DNA from: Nonomuraea montanisoli | Lineage (GTDB): Bacteria; Actinomycetota; Actinomycetes; Streptosporangiales; Streptosporangiaceae | Assembly: GCF_013363975.1 (NCBI RefSeq) | Contig: NZ_JABWGN010000003.1 | Span: forward strand, 558,001 to 622,000 | Direction: 5' to 3' | DNA length: 64,000 nt | In this document: in pieces, positions 32,092 through 41,299 of the stretch | Layout of the letters: each line of letters begins with the position of its first letter | Position numbering within the stretch: the first letter of the stretch is position 1 | The notes under the pieces: generated by a model | The model's database searches: none | What the model was told of the DNA's origin: nothing | The model's input: only the letters and a program-made list of their open reading frames with translations | Translations under genes and position numbers: made by a program

Positions 32092-34587
32092 TCAGGGCAG
32101 CAGCTCGACGGTCCCCCGCTCCCCGTCCACGCGGACGCGGTCGCCGTCGCGCAGCCGCATGGTGGCGTTGCCGGTGCCCACCACGGCCGGGATGCCGAGC
32201 TCCCTGGCCACGATCGAGGCGTGCGACAGCGGCGCCCCCATGTCGGTCACGACGGCCGCCGCCCGCGGGAACATGGGCGTCCACCCCACGTTCGTCAGCG
32301 TCGTGACCAGGATCTCGCCGGCCCGCAGCCGCTCGCCGTCCTCGGGGCCGGACAGCACCCGCACCACGCCCTCCACGACGCCCGGCGCGCCGGGGAAACC
32401 GGTCACGGTGTCGGCGGCGGGCGCGGACGCGCCGCGCGCGTCGTACACGTCGGCGCGCCGGTCCGGGTCCGCCGCCCAGCGCACCGGGTCGAACGGGCCG
32501 ACGATCAGCGCCGGGTACGGCGGCAGCGCGGCGTACCGCTCGTACGTGGCGCGACGCACCGGGACGCGGCCGAGCGGCCCGGACGAGCCGCGCAGCACGG
32601 CGAGGATCTCCTCCAGGTGGAGGAAGAACAGGTCGTCGCCGTGCCCGGTCAGCTCGCCGGCGCGCACCACGAACGCGCGCAGCACCCAGAACGCCCGCAT
32701 GACCTCGGAGCGCGTGGCCTCACGGTCGCGCACCACCCGGTTCCAGCGGCGGACCCGCTCCCGCATCCTCGCCACCCGGCGCGGGTAGCGGCGGGCGAAG
32801 CGCTCCCAGGCGGCGTCGCGGGCCTCGCCCTGGCGTTCGAGCAGCGCCCGCGTGCCGGCGGTGGCGTCGCGCAGGCCGGCCAGCGCCGCGTCGATCCAGG
32901 CCGGGTCCTCGCCGGGCCGCGGCATCGACACCTCGAACTCGTGCGGCCCGCGGTGCCCGTAGGTCCTGGCCCAGGTGTCGCGGTCGATCTCGCCGGCGGC
33001 CAGCCGGGCCAGGCCGGTGACCGGCCCGAGGCTGGCCAGCTCGCCGTCGGCGCCCGCGCCGGTCAGCATGGCCTCGGCCTCCACCTCGCCCACCATGCGG
33101 CGCAGCCTGTCGCGGGTCCACACGAGCGTCGCGCCGCCCTGGCGGCCGGCCGCCTCCAGCATGCGGCAGGCGGTGACGACGTGCGGCTCGATCTCGTCCG
33201 CCCAGAGCGCGGCCAGCTCGGGGCCGGTCGCGGTGGCGGCGATCCGGGCGCGCAGCTCCTCGCACCGCCGCCGGGAGGTGGCGAGGAACGCGGGCATGCC
33301 CGTGAGGTTGTCGCGCACGCGGCGGCGCAGGCTCAGCGCCATGGGCAGCGTCCGTCTGATGATCTCCCAGCGCGAGGTGGACAGCAGCGGCACGTCGAGG
33401 CCGGGCGGCAGCTTGCCGAAGACCTGCTCCACGGCGCCGAGCCGGCTCCCCATGCCGAGGGCCCGGGCGATGGAGAAGGTCACGCTGAGGTTCATGTAGA
33501 AGCGGCCGCCGATGTTGCCGACCAGATCGAAGCCGGGCAGCGTCGAGGCGTGCATCGCCTCGTGGATGAACAGCCGCACGAACGACCAGGTGGCGGGCGT
33601 CATCACGTCGGGGATGGCCTCGCCCAGGTTGCCTGCGGTCCACAGGTCGCCGCCCTTGAGGCTGTCGTTCCACTCCTCGACCTCGGGGGCGAGGTTCGTG
33701 ACGGGCCGCGCCTGGAGAACGAACAGCTCGCCGTCGCGGCGGGCCCACTCCACGTCCATCGGCGTGCCGTACAGCTCCTGGATCCGGGCCCCCAGCTCCG
33801 CCAGCCGTACGGCCTGCCGGTCGTCCAGCACCGGACGCCGGCGCAGTTCGGCGGGCACGGGCTGCTCCCGGGTGCCGCCGGGGACGCGCACGGTCATCAC
33901 GGCCTTGTCGCCGATCCGGGTCTCGGTGACGGCGCCGCCCGACACGACGACCGTGTCGGGGGTGACCTGGCCGCCGACGACGGCCTCGCCGAGCCCCCAG
34001 GAGGCGTTGACGACGGTACGGTCGCGGGCGCCGGTGACGGGGTCGGCGGTGAACATGACGCCCGCCGCGTCGGCGTCGACGAGTTCCTGCACCACCACGG
34101 CCAGCGCCACGTCCTCGTGCGGCACGCCGTTGTGCTCCCGGTAGGCGACGGCGCGCTCGTTCCACAGCGACGCCCAGCAGCGCCTGACCGCGTCGAGCAG
34201 CCCGTCGCGCTCGACGCCGAGATAGGTGTCCTGCTGGCCGGCGAACGACATGTCCGGCAGGTCCTCGGCGGTGGCGGACGAGCGGACGGCGACGACGGCC
34301 CGCCCGTCGCCGAGCGCGTCGTAGGCGGCGCGGATCTCGGCGGCCAGGCCGGGCGGCATCTCGTGCCGCGCGAACAGCTCGGCGACGCGGGCGGCGTCGC
34401 GGCGTCCGGCGGCCTCGGCGACCTGCTCGCGGAAGCCCGCGGTGAACTCCCGGTAGGCGGCCGTGGTGACGTGGAACCCGCCGGGCACGGGCAGCCCGGC
34501 GCGGCTCAGCCGCGCCAGCGAGGCGCCCTTGCCGCCGACCGTCTCCAGGTCGGCGCCCTCGTCGTCGAACGGCAGCACGGCCTTCAT
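32092..34587 (-). CDS. PEP-utilising dikinase, rifampin phosphotransferase-like
   Basis: An 831-residue protein. An N-terminal ATP-grasp domain (VGGKGASLARLSRAGLPVPG; VAVRSSATAEDLPDMSFAGQ), a central substrate-binding domain and a C-terminal swivelling phosphohistidine domain (TDMGAPLSHASIVARELGIP, His near residue 787). This order and length match rifampin phosphotransferases, which use ATP to phosphorylate rifamycin C21-OH and release AMP. A generic PEP synthase would have a C-terminal PEP-binding barrel, absent here. Actual rifampin activity is not proven. ATG has GGGGAG 6 nt upstream and overlaps the TetR stop by 4 bp (ATGA). Confidence 0.83.
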   Translation of the reverse strand: MKAVLPFDDEGADLETVGGKGASLARLSRAGLPVPGGFHVTTAAYREFTAGFREQVAEAAGRRDAARVAELFARHEMPPGLAAEIRAAYDALGDGRAVVAVRSSATAEDLPDMSFAGQQDTYLGVERDGLLDAVRRCWASLWNERAVAYREHNGVPHEDVALAVVVQELVDADAAGVMFTADPVTGARDRTVVNASWGLGEAVVGGQVTPDTVVVSGGAVTETRIGDKAVMTVRVPGGTREQPVPAELRRRPVLDDRQAVRLAELGARIQELYGTPMDVEWARRDGELFVLQARPVTNLAPEVEEWNDSLKGGDLWTAGNLGEAIPDVMTPATWSFVRLFIHEAMHASTLPGFDLVGNIGGRFYMNLSVTFSIARALGMGSRLGAVEQVFGKLPPGLDVPLLSTSRWEIIRRTLPMALSLRRRVRDNLTGMPAFLATSRRRCEELRARIAATATGPELAALWADEIEPHVVTACRMLEAAGRQGGATLVWTRDRLRRMVGEVEAEAMLTGAGADGELASLGPVTGLARLAAGEIDRDTWARTYGHRGPHEFEVSMPRPGEDPAWIDAALAGLRDATAGTRALLERQGEARDAAWERFARRYPRRVARMRERVRRWNRVVRDREATRSEVMRAFWVLRAFVVRAGELTGHGDDLFFLHLEEILAVLRGSSGPLGRVPVRRATYERYAALPPYPALIVGPFDPVRWAADPDRRADVYDARGASAPAADTVTGFPGAPGVVEGVVRVLSGPEDGERLRAGEILVTTLTNVGWTPMFPRAAAVVTDMGAPLSHASIVARELGIPAVVGTGNATMRLRDGDRVRVDGERGTVELLP

Positions 34588-35360
34588 GCCCGGCTCCCCT
34601 CTGCGCCCGCCGGCGCCACGAGGTCTTCTTGGGGGATGTCGAGGGACGCCGCCAGCTTGGTCAGCGCGATCTCGCGCATGCCGGCGACGTAGCCGGCGGT
34701 GGCCTGCCGCACGGCGCTCGCCCCCTCCTCGTCCAGGGGCGTCCCCGAGCCGATGGCCAGGTCCACGGTCTCGGCGATCAGGTCGGGCAGCCGCTCCTCC
34801 GCGGGCTCGGACCCAGGCGGCAGCATGCCCCGCGTCATGAGGAACCCGTAGAGCACGGCGCTCAGCACGGAGATCCGCTCCCCCGGCGTCGGGCCGGGAC
34901 GCAGCGCGCCGTGCCGGCCGAGCACCGCCAGGTAGTCCTCGAACGCGGCCATCTGCCCGGCCAGGGCCTGGGAGGCGTCGGCCGTGCCGAGCCGCTTCTG
35001 CCGTACGAGCTTGCCCAGCACCTCGGAGTCGCCCGTCATCAGCGCCGTCATCAGCGGCCGGCGCAGCAGGCCGGCGGCGAGCTCGCGGACCAGCTCGCGC
35101 AGCGTCGCGGGCGCGGCGGCGGCCACCTCCTGCAGCATGTCCACCCGGTCGCGGCGCAGCAGCGCGGCGAACAGCGCCTCCCGCGTCTTCCAGTGCAGGT
35201 AGATCGTGCCCTTGGCGACGCCCGCGCCGCGGGCCACGTCGTCGATCGTCGTCTTGTCGTAGCCCCAGCGCAGGATCAGCTCCGCGGCGGCGTCGAGGAT
35301 CCGGTGCGCCCGCTCCAGCCTGCTCGCCGGATCCTGCGGGGGCCTTCCCGTCCTGACCAT
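34584..35360 (-). CDS. TetR-family regulator of the dikinase operon
   Basis: A 258-residue TetR protein with N-terminal HTH at about 15-65 (RILDAAAELILRWGYDKTTI, then GVAKGTIYLHWKTREALFAAL) and a long C-terminal ligand domain. It is the first gene of a two-gene operon with the rifampin-phosphotransferase-like enzyme (4-bp overlap). This implies drug- or metabolite-responsive control of the enzyme. The inverted repeat at 35381-35404 lies just upstream. Confidence 0.9.
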   Translation of the reverse strand: MVRTGRPPQDPASRLERAHRILDAAAELILRWGYDKTTIDDVARGAGVAKGTIYLHWKTREALFAALLRRDRVDMLQEVAAAAPATLRELVRELAAGLLRRPLMTALMTGDSEVLGKLVRQKRLGTADASQALAGQMAAFEDYLAVLGRHGALRPGPTPGERISVLSAVLYGFLMTRGMLPPGSEPAEERLPDLIAETVDLAIGSGTPLDEEGASAVRQATAGYVAGMREIALTKLAASLDIPQEDLVAPAGAEGSRA

Positions 35361-35380
35361 GTCGTCTCACCTCAGTTTCG

Positions 35381-35404
35381 TGACTGGATAAGACTATGCA
35401 GTCA
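35381..35404. promoter_or_regulatory. inverted repeat upstream of the TetR operon
   Basis: TGACTG (35381-35386) and CAGTCA (35399-35404) are inverted copies 12 nt apart, 21 bp above the TetR start, in a locally AT-rich stretch. The position fits an autoregulatory TetR operator overlapping the promoter. Confidence 0.5.
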
Positions 35405-35421
35405 ATCAATTCATCGCAACG

Positions 35422-38400
35422 TCACCCGATCCTCGCCAGGAGTTCGGCCGCCCGGGGCGCGAAGACGGCGTCCCCGGTGGCCACGGCCCTCTCCAGCAGG
35501 CGGCGGGCCGTCGCGAGGTCGCCGCGCTCGTACCGGATCTCGCCCAGCCGGAACGCCGCCTCCGCCACCAGGTCGGGCAGGTCCGTGAGGGTCAGGGTCA
35601 GCTCGTAGTGGCGCAGCGCCCCGTCGCGGTCGCCCAGCCAGTGGCACAGCTCGCCCAGGTGCGCCGCCGCCATGCCCGACTCGGGGTCACCCGCGTCGAT
35701 CACCCGCTGGTACCAGCCGAGCGCCTCGGGGTAGTCACGGGCCCGCTTCGCCAGCGCGCCGAGGTACATGGCAGCCACGGCCGCCGTGTGCCCGTCCTCG
35801 GCGTCCAGCCCCCTCAGGTACCAGGCGCGGGCCCGCGTCTCGTCCTCGTCGTGGTACGTCTCGCCGAGGGCGATCACGGCGCGGGCGGCCAGGTCGGGAT
35901 CGCCCGCGTCCAGGACCCGCCGGTAGGTCCTGCGGCCCTCCTCCACCTCGCCGGCGGCGACCAGGGCCTGGGCGAGCAGGGCGAGGGCCGTGGGCTCGCC
36001 GGTCGCGGCCGCCTCGCGCAGCGTGCGCAGGGCGGTCTCGGTGTCGCCCTGGCGTTCCTGCAGCATGCCGAGCAGGCCGCCGAACACGCCCGCCGCGGGG
36101 CTGTCGGTGTCGCCGGCCTGCCGTTCGGCCAGGCTGTAGAAGGCGTCGGAGTCGCCCTCGGCGTCGAGCAGCGCGAGCAGCCTGCTCCCGGCCACGAACC
36201 GCACGCCCGGGTCCTCGTGCTCATGGAGCCGCTCGAACATCGCCCGCGCCTCGGCGGTCCGCCCCAGCTCGGCGAGGCGCTCGGCGACGTCCAGCTCGAC
36301 GAACGGGCCGGAGCCGGCCAGCTCGTAGTAGGCGCGGACCGCGCCGGGGTCCGGGCAGCTCGCGCCCAGCTCGCGCGCCGCCGCCGCGCCGTCCTCCCTC
36401 ATCGCCGCCAGGGCCCGCACGGCCAGATCGTGCGCGCCGCCTTCGTGGGCCAGACGGGCGGTCGCCGCCAGTTCCTCCGTCGCGGCACGGGCCTGCGCGG
36501 CCGGGCCGGCCGCGGCGGCGGCGAACGCCTCGACGGCGCCCTGGAGATCGCCCGCGTCGCGCAGCCGGGCGCCGAGCAGCAGGCCGGCCCGCGCCACCGC
36601 GTCGGGGTCACCGGAGGCCATGGCGAGCCGTGCCTCGCGCGCGGCCGCGTCCAGGTCACCCAGCTCGTCGAGGACGGCGGCGAGATCGGCCCGCGCACCG
36701 CCCACGACGTCCACGCCGACCGCGGAAGAGCCGGCGCCGATTCCCTCGCGACAGGCCGCCGCCGCGCCCCGCAGGTCACCCGCGGCCCGGAGGCATGCGC
36801 CCCGTACCCGGTGGCCGAGGACGACGGTCTCGGGGTCGCCGGTGTCCACCGCCCGCCGGGCCTCCGCCTCGGCGGCCTCGTGGCGCTCGTGGCGTACCAG
36901 GTGGACCATCAGGGCGCGCAGGGAGGCGAGGTCGCCCGCCTCGGCCCCGGCGGCGAGTGCCCGCCCGGCGCCTTCGGGGTCGCCCAGGTCGTCGAGCACG
37001 CCGGCGAGGGCGACGGCGGTGGCGGGCATCGCGGCCCTGAGGGCGTCGGCGGCGCCGGCGAGGTCACCCCGTCCGTGCCGGGCCGCGGCGATCCCCCGCC
37101 ACGCGGCCTCGACGAGCCCGGGACCGGTGGACTCACCGATCCCCCGCCGGGCGCCCCCCGCGAGGCCGGTGTCGGTGGAGTCGGTGACGGGCAGCAGCCA
37201 CAGCTCGGCGTGGGAGTGGCGTCCCTCGTCCGACAGGAGCGCGGCCAGCCCGAGCCGCGCGCGGGCGGCCGTCTCGGTGTCGGCGCGCTCGGCGACGTGC
37301 CGGTACAGCGCCTCACCGGCCCGGCCGCCCAGCTCCTGGGCCACCTCAAGCACGAACGCGTACGCCCTGCTCACCCCGGCCGCATCACCACCCCGGCCGC
37401 CACCGCCGACGCCCTCCGCACGCTGATCACGTCCACGCACGCCCCCCATGTCGCACTCTGACGGCTCCCCCGCCGCAGGCGTCGAGCCGGTCAGTTCTCC
37501 CAGGGCCGCCAGGGCGGCGTCCACGTCGCCGGAGGCCGCCAGGGCCGCGGGGCGTTCCTCCGGCGTGGCCAGCCCGAGCCTCAGGCGGGCCGTGAGCGTC
37601 ACGACCGGGTTCCCGTCCGGTTCCGCCGCGCGCCGCCAGGCGGCCCGGGCCCCCTCCTCGTCACCGGCCCCGGCCAGCGCGTCAGCACGCTCCAGCAGGA
37701 TCTCTCCCGCGAGGTCCGGTTCCAGCTCGGCGGCCCGCTCGAACGCCGCCCGAGCCCCGCCCGGGTCCCCCGCCGCCGCCCGCGCCGCGCCGAGCACCCG
37801 GGCCGCCCACCCGGCGAGCTCCTCGGGCACGGCGCCCGCCGCCTCCTCCGCCACCGCGAGGGCGGCCGCGGCCTCTCCCGCGTCACGCAGGAACGCGGCC
37901 AGGTACAGCGGGGCCGCCTCACCGGTCAGCGCGTCCAGCAGCTCGCGGGCCTCCTCCGCCCGCCCGAGCTCGGCCAGCACCCGGGCCAGCAGCATCGCGG
38001 CCTCCGCCACCTCACCCGCGTCCGCGACGCCGGCCCGCGGCTCACCGACGCCCGCGACGCCCGCCTCAACCTCACCGACGCCTGCACCGTCGGCCTCAAC
38101 CTCACCGGCGGCCGGGACACCCGCCTCGAATTCACCGGCGCCCGCGACGCCGCCCTCTGCCCCATCCGCCGCCTGTCCCAGCGCCCGGGACAGGGTCTCG
38201 GCCGCCGCCTCCGCATCGCCGAGCCGGTGCAGCGCCTGCCCCATGCCGGTCAGCGCCACCACGGCCGACCCACGGCTCTCCCGGACCGCGCTCTCCCAGG
38301 CCGTCAGCGCACCGCGCCAGTCCTCCGCCTCCGCCCGCCACGCGCCGAGCCGGCACGCCACCTGCTCCCGGTACTCCGGATGCCCGTGCTCCAGCAGGAC

Positions 38401-40671
38401 GGCGAGCAACGCGTCGGCGTCGGCCGCCCGCCCGGCGCGCCGCCAGGCGTGCGCGCACTCCAGCCCGAGCAGCGCGGCCGGCGCCCCTCCGTCATCGGGG
38501 GACAGGAGGACGAGCGCGCGTCCCGCCGCGGCCAGATCCCCGTCCAGCAGGCACCGCGCGTATCGCCCGAGCCCCGCCTCCTCCCCCAGGACCGCGCCTT
38601 CCGAAGGAACCAGGGCGAAGGCCGCCCGGGCGCCCTCCAGGTCGTCCAGCCGGACCCGCGTCAGCCCCAGCAACAGGGCGTGCCGGGCCGCCCGCCCCTC
38701 CCCGCCCTCCACGATCAGGCGTTCGTGCAGCCGGCCCGCCGCCGGCAGGTCCCCCTGCAGCTCCAGCACCCGCAGCAGCGCCCCCGCCGCCTCCGCCCGC
38801 AGCCCCCGGTGTCCTGTCTCCAGCGCCGTACCGTACGCCCGGCGGGCCTCCCCCAGGCCCTCCGCGTGCCCGTCCAGCAGCCCGCCCAGCGCGTGTCCCA
38901 CCCACGGGGCGAGCACCGGGTGCCCCTCCGCGCGGGCCCGGCGCAGCAGCTCGACCGCCTCCCCGCCCTCGCCCCGGCTCTCCAGGATCTCCCGGTAGAC
39001 CAGCGCCGCGTACGACAGCGCCAGCGGGTCCCCGGCCCCGGCGGCCGTGCGGAACAGCTTGCCCGCCTCCGACACGTCGTAGCCCGTCGTGGCCAGCACC
39101 TGGGCGAGGACCGCCGCGGCGATCGCCGCCACCGCCGGGTCGGGGTGCTCCATGGCCGTCCGGTAGCCGGCCAGCCCCTCCTCGCGTCCGAACCGCTGGT
39201 GGTCGAGGATCGCCCGCAGCACCGGATGCGCCCCCGCCCCCGAGGGCTCCGGCGTCCGCAGCAGGTGCAGCATGAACGCGGCCGTGAACCCGCCCACCAC
39301 GTCGTCGCCCTCCGCCACGTACGACAGCAGCTCGTCGGCCTGGTCGAGATCCCCCTGGGCCAGCTCCACCTGGGCGAGCGCCACCATGGCGCGCACGGCC
39401 TGGGTGCCCGCGCCCGAGTCGGCGGCGCGGCGCAGCAGCACGCGGGCCTCGGCCAGGCGGCCGTCCTGGAGCAGCACGAGCGCGTCGTCCACGTCGCGCA
39501 GCGCCCGCTCCTCGACGGGGTCGGCGCGCGGCCGCTGCCGGGCGTCGTGGTCGAGCAGCAGCCCGGCCTTGAACGCGGCGTCCTGGTCCGGATGCCCGGC
39601 GACCTCCCCGGCCAGCTCGATGATCGGCTGCCGGCGCTCCGGGTGCTGCTCCAGCAGCATGCCGAGGAGCGTGGCGCTGACCGACGCCCACGGCGACCCC
39701 CCGGCCGCGAACACCGCCCGCAGCGCCGCCAGCGCCTCGTCCACCTCGCCCGCCTCGGTGTGGAGCTGCGCCAGGCAGGCCCGCGCCTCGAGGGCGTAGT
39801 CCCGCTGCCCGCTGGCGATCACCCGCTCGAAGATCGCCCGCGTGGCCGCCATGTCGCCGAGCTGGGCGATGACCTTGGCCTGTTCGATGAGGGCGGGCAG
39901 GCGCACGTCCGGCCGGGGGTCCTCGGCCGCCCTGGCGTACGCCTCCACCGACTCCGCGTACTCGCCGAGGTCGACCAGCACCGCCCCGAGCAGCTTGTAC
40001 GCCATCGTGAGGTGGTCCGGGTGGCCCACCGCGATGGCGTGCTCGCACGCCTCCCGCGCCGCGGCGAAGTCGCCCTCGTCGGCGTGGATCCGGTACAGCC
40101 GGAACGCCGACAGCGACACCACCTCCGGGTCGCCGCAGATCAGCAGCTCGCGGTAGTCCTCCTCGTCCTCCGCCCGCTCGTACAGCTCCCACGGCGTACG
40201 GGGGTCGGCCCACTCGAAGACGGGCAGCTCCAGCCGGTCGGCCAGCTCCGCCACCGAGGGGCTGTCGCAGCGGCGGGCCCGCTCCAGCGCCTCGGTCGCG
40301 CCCGCTGCGTCGCCCAGCTCGGTCAGCACGAGGACGAGCGCCGTGTCGGCGAGCGCGGCGACCTCGAAGTCGGCCCCGTCGGAGGCGATCGTCAGCACCC
40401 GGTACGCCGCCGGCCACTCCCGGGCGGCGACCAGCATCATGCCCATGGCGATGGCCGAGCGCTGACCGAACACCGGATCGCCCGACTGGATCACCGACCG
40501 GTGGGCGGCCTCCGCGCCGTCGAGGTCGCCCTGCTCCTCCAGCAGGCACGCCAGCAGGTGGGACGCCTCCGGGTCGCCGGTGGCGGCGATCTGCCGGAAC
40601 AGCACGGCGGCTCCGCCGAGATCCCCCTCCTCCCAGCGCTTCATGGCCGCGGCGAGCTGTTCTGACGTCAT
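35422..40671 (-). CDS. giant TPR/Sel1-like repeat protein
   Basis: A 1749-residue protein made almost wholly of TPR-like helical repeats of about 34-38 residues, with a recurrent core A/G-D-P-E/D... as in TGDPEASHLLACLLEEQGDL, DPDLAARAVIALGETYHDED and DPESGMAAAHLGELCHWLGD. No catalytic domain, signal peptide or membrane segment is seen. A low-complexity Ala/Gly/Glu/Val segment (about residues 845-880, GEVEADGAGVGEVEAG) interrupts the middle. It is probably a scaffold or protein-protein interaction hub. The ATG at 40671 is chosen because GGGAG lies 5 nt upstream; a TTG 7 codons earlier is less likely. Confidence 0.82.
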   Translation of the reverse strand: MTSEQLAAAMKRWEEGDLGGAAVLFRQIAATGDPEASHLLACLLEEQGDLDGAEAAHRSVIQSGDPVFGQRSAIAMGMMLVAAREWPAAYRVLTIASDGADFEVAALADTALVLVLTELGDAAGATEALERARRCDSPSVAELADRLELPVFEWADPRTPWELYERAEDEEDYRELLICGDPEVVSLSAFRLYRIHADEGDFAAAREACEHAIAVGHPDHLTMAYKLLGAVLVDLGEYAESVEAYARAAEDPRPDVRLPALIEQAKVIAQLGDMAATRAIFERVIASGQRDYALEARACLAQLHTEAGEVDEALAALRAVFAAGGSPWASVSATLLGMLLEQHPERRQPIIELAGEVAGHPDQDAAFKAGLLLDHDARQRPRADPVEERALRDVDDALVLLQDGRLAEARVLLRRAADSGAGTQAVRAMVALAQVELAQGDLDQADELLSYVAEGDDVVGGFTAAFMLHLLRTPEPSGAGAHPVLRAILDHQRFGREEGLAGYRTAMEHPDPAVAAIAAAVLAQVLATTGYDVSEAGKLFRTAAGAGDPLALSYAALVYREILESRGEGGEAVELLRRARAEGHPVLAPWVGHALGGLLDGHAEGLGEARRAYGTALETGHRGLRAEAAGALLRVLELQGDLPAAGRLHERLIVEGGEGRAARHALLLGLTRVRLDDLEGARAAFALVPSEGAVLGEEAGLGRYARCLLDGDLAAAGRALVLLSPDDGGAPAALLGLECAHAWRRAGRAADADALLAVLLEHGHPEYREQVACRLGAWRAEAEDWRGALTAWESAVRESRGSAVVALTGMGQALHRLGDAEAAAETLSRALGQAADGAEGGVAGAGEFEAGVPAAGEVEADGAGVGEVEAGVAGVGEPRAGVADAGEVAEAAMLLARVLAELGRAEEARELLDALTGEAAPLYLAAFLRDAGEAAAALAVAEEAAGAVPEELAGWAARVLGAARAAAGDPGGARAAFERAAELEPDLAGEILLERADALAGAGDEEGARAAWRRAAEPDGNPVVTLTARLRLGLATPEERPAALAASGDVDAALAALGELTGSTPAAGEPSECDMGGVRGRDQRAEGVGGGGRGGDAAGVSRAYAFVLEVAQELGGRAGEALYRHVAERADTETAARARLGLAALLSDEGRHSHAELWLLPVTDSTDTGLAGGARRGIGESTGPGLVEAAWRGIAAARHGRGDLAGAADALRAAMPATAVALAGVLDDLGDPEGAGRALAAGAEAGDLASLRALMVHLVRHERHEAAEAEARRAVDTGDPETVVLGHRVRGACLRAAGDLRGAAAACREGIGAGSSAVGVDVVGGARADLAAVLDELGDLDAAAREARLAMASGDPDAVARAGLLLGARLRDAGDLQGAVEAFAAAAAGPAAQARAATEELAATARLAHEGGAHDLAVRALAAMREDGAAAARELGASCPDPGAVRAYYELAGSGPFVELDVAERLAELGRTAEARAMFERLHEHEDPGVRFVAGSRLLALLDAEGDSDAFYSLAERQAGDTDSPAAGVFGGLLGMLQERQGDTETALRTLREAAATGEPTALALLAQALVAAGEVEEGRRTYRRVLDAGDPDLAARAVIALGETYHDEDETRARAWYLRGLDAEDGHTAAVAAMYLGALAKRARDYPEALGWYQRVIDAGDPESGMAAAHLGELCHWLGDRDGALRHYELTLTLTDLPDLVAEAAFRLGEIRYERGDLATARRLLERAVATGDAVFAPRAAELLARIG

Positions 40672-40807
40672 ATCGACTCCCAAGTCACTCAATAGAGTGA
40701 AAAAACTACCCAGGTGTCACCCACGTCACAGCGGTTTCGGCCCAGCCCGATCGGCGCGACCGTCACGGCCTGGCATGTCTCGTGTACGCCGGGGTAACTG
40801 AGGGCCC

Positions 40808-41197
40808 ATGAGATCTCCGTTCGCGGTGGCCGCGCTCGGGCTCGCGTTGGCGCTGACCGCCGGGTGCGGTGTGGACACGGCCTCGCCCGCCCGCGCGGCG
40901 GCGCGCTTCCACACCGCCGTGGCGGCGCACCAGGAGGCGGCGGCCTGCGCCCTGCTCACGCCCACGACGGCCGAGAAGCTGCCCGACCCGGACGAGACGT
41001 GCGCCCAGGCCCTGGCCGCGCTGAAGCTGGGCCCGGGCGGCCGGGTCACCGGTGTCGAGGTGTGGGGCGACGACGCCGTGGTGCGGATGGCGGGCGACAC
41101 GGTGTTCCTGCACCGCTTCTCCGGCGGCTGGCGGGTCACCGCGGCGGGGTGCGAGCCCCGGCGCGACCTCCCCTACGACTGCGAGGTGGAGGACTGA
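40808..41197 (+). CDS. small putative lipoprotein
   Basis: A 129-residue protein with a signal peptide (RSPFAVAALGLALALTAGC) ending at a lipobox-like cysteine (C20). The mature part (RFHTAVAAHQEAAACALLTP, TVFLHRFSGGWRVTAAGC) resembles actinobacterial exported proteins with an NTF2-like or Mce-associated fold. Function not recognised. It shares one base with the next ORF (TGATG), so the two are probably co-translated. Confidence 0.75.
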   Translation: MRSPFAVAALGLALALTAGCGVDTASPARAAARFHTAVAAHQEAAACALLTPTTAEKLPDPDETCAQALAALKLGPGGRVTGVEVWGDDAVVRMAGDTVFLHRFSGGWRVTAAGCEPRRDLPYDCEVED

Positions 41198-41280
41198 TGC
41201 GGCTGATGTTCTGGCTCACGCTCGCGATGATCACGATCGGCCTGGTCTACTTCTTCGCGATCGGGCTGGCGCACCTGTGA
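41197..41280 (+). CDS. 27-residue single-helix membrane peptide
   Basis: The peptide MRLMFWLTLAMITIGLVYFF and a short tail form one transmembrane helix. The ATG overlaps the preceding stop (TGATG), and GAGGTGGAGG lies just upstream within the lipoprotein gene. It is followed after 19 bp by the four-segment membrane protein. It could be a small membrane partner of either neighbour. Length and codon use are consistent with a real gene, but no homologue was recognised. Confidence 0.6.
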   Translation: MRLMFWLTLAMITIGLVYFFAIGLAHL

Positions 41281-41299
41281 GCGCGCCTGAGGGGGACGT

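Noticed and set aside
32092-34587. Phosphoenolpyruvate synthase
   Set aside because: It lacks the C-terminal PEP-binding TIM barrel; the phosphohistidine domain is at the very end, as in rifampin phosphotransferases.
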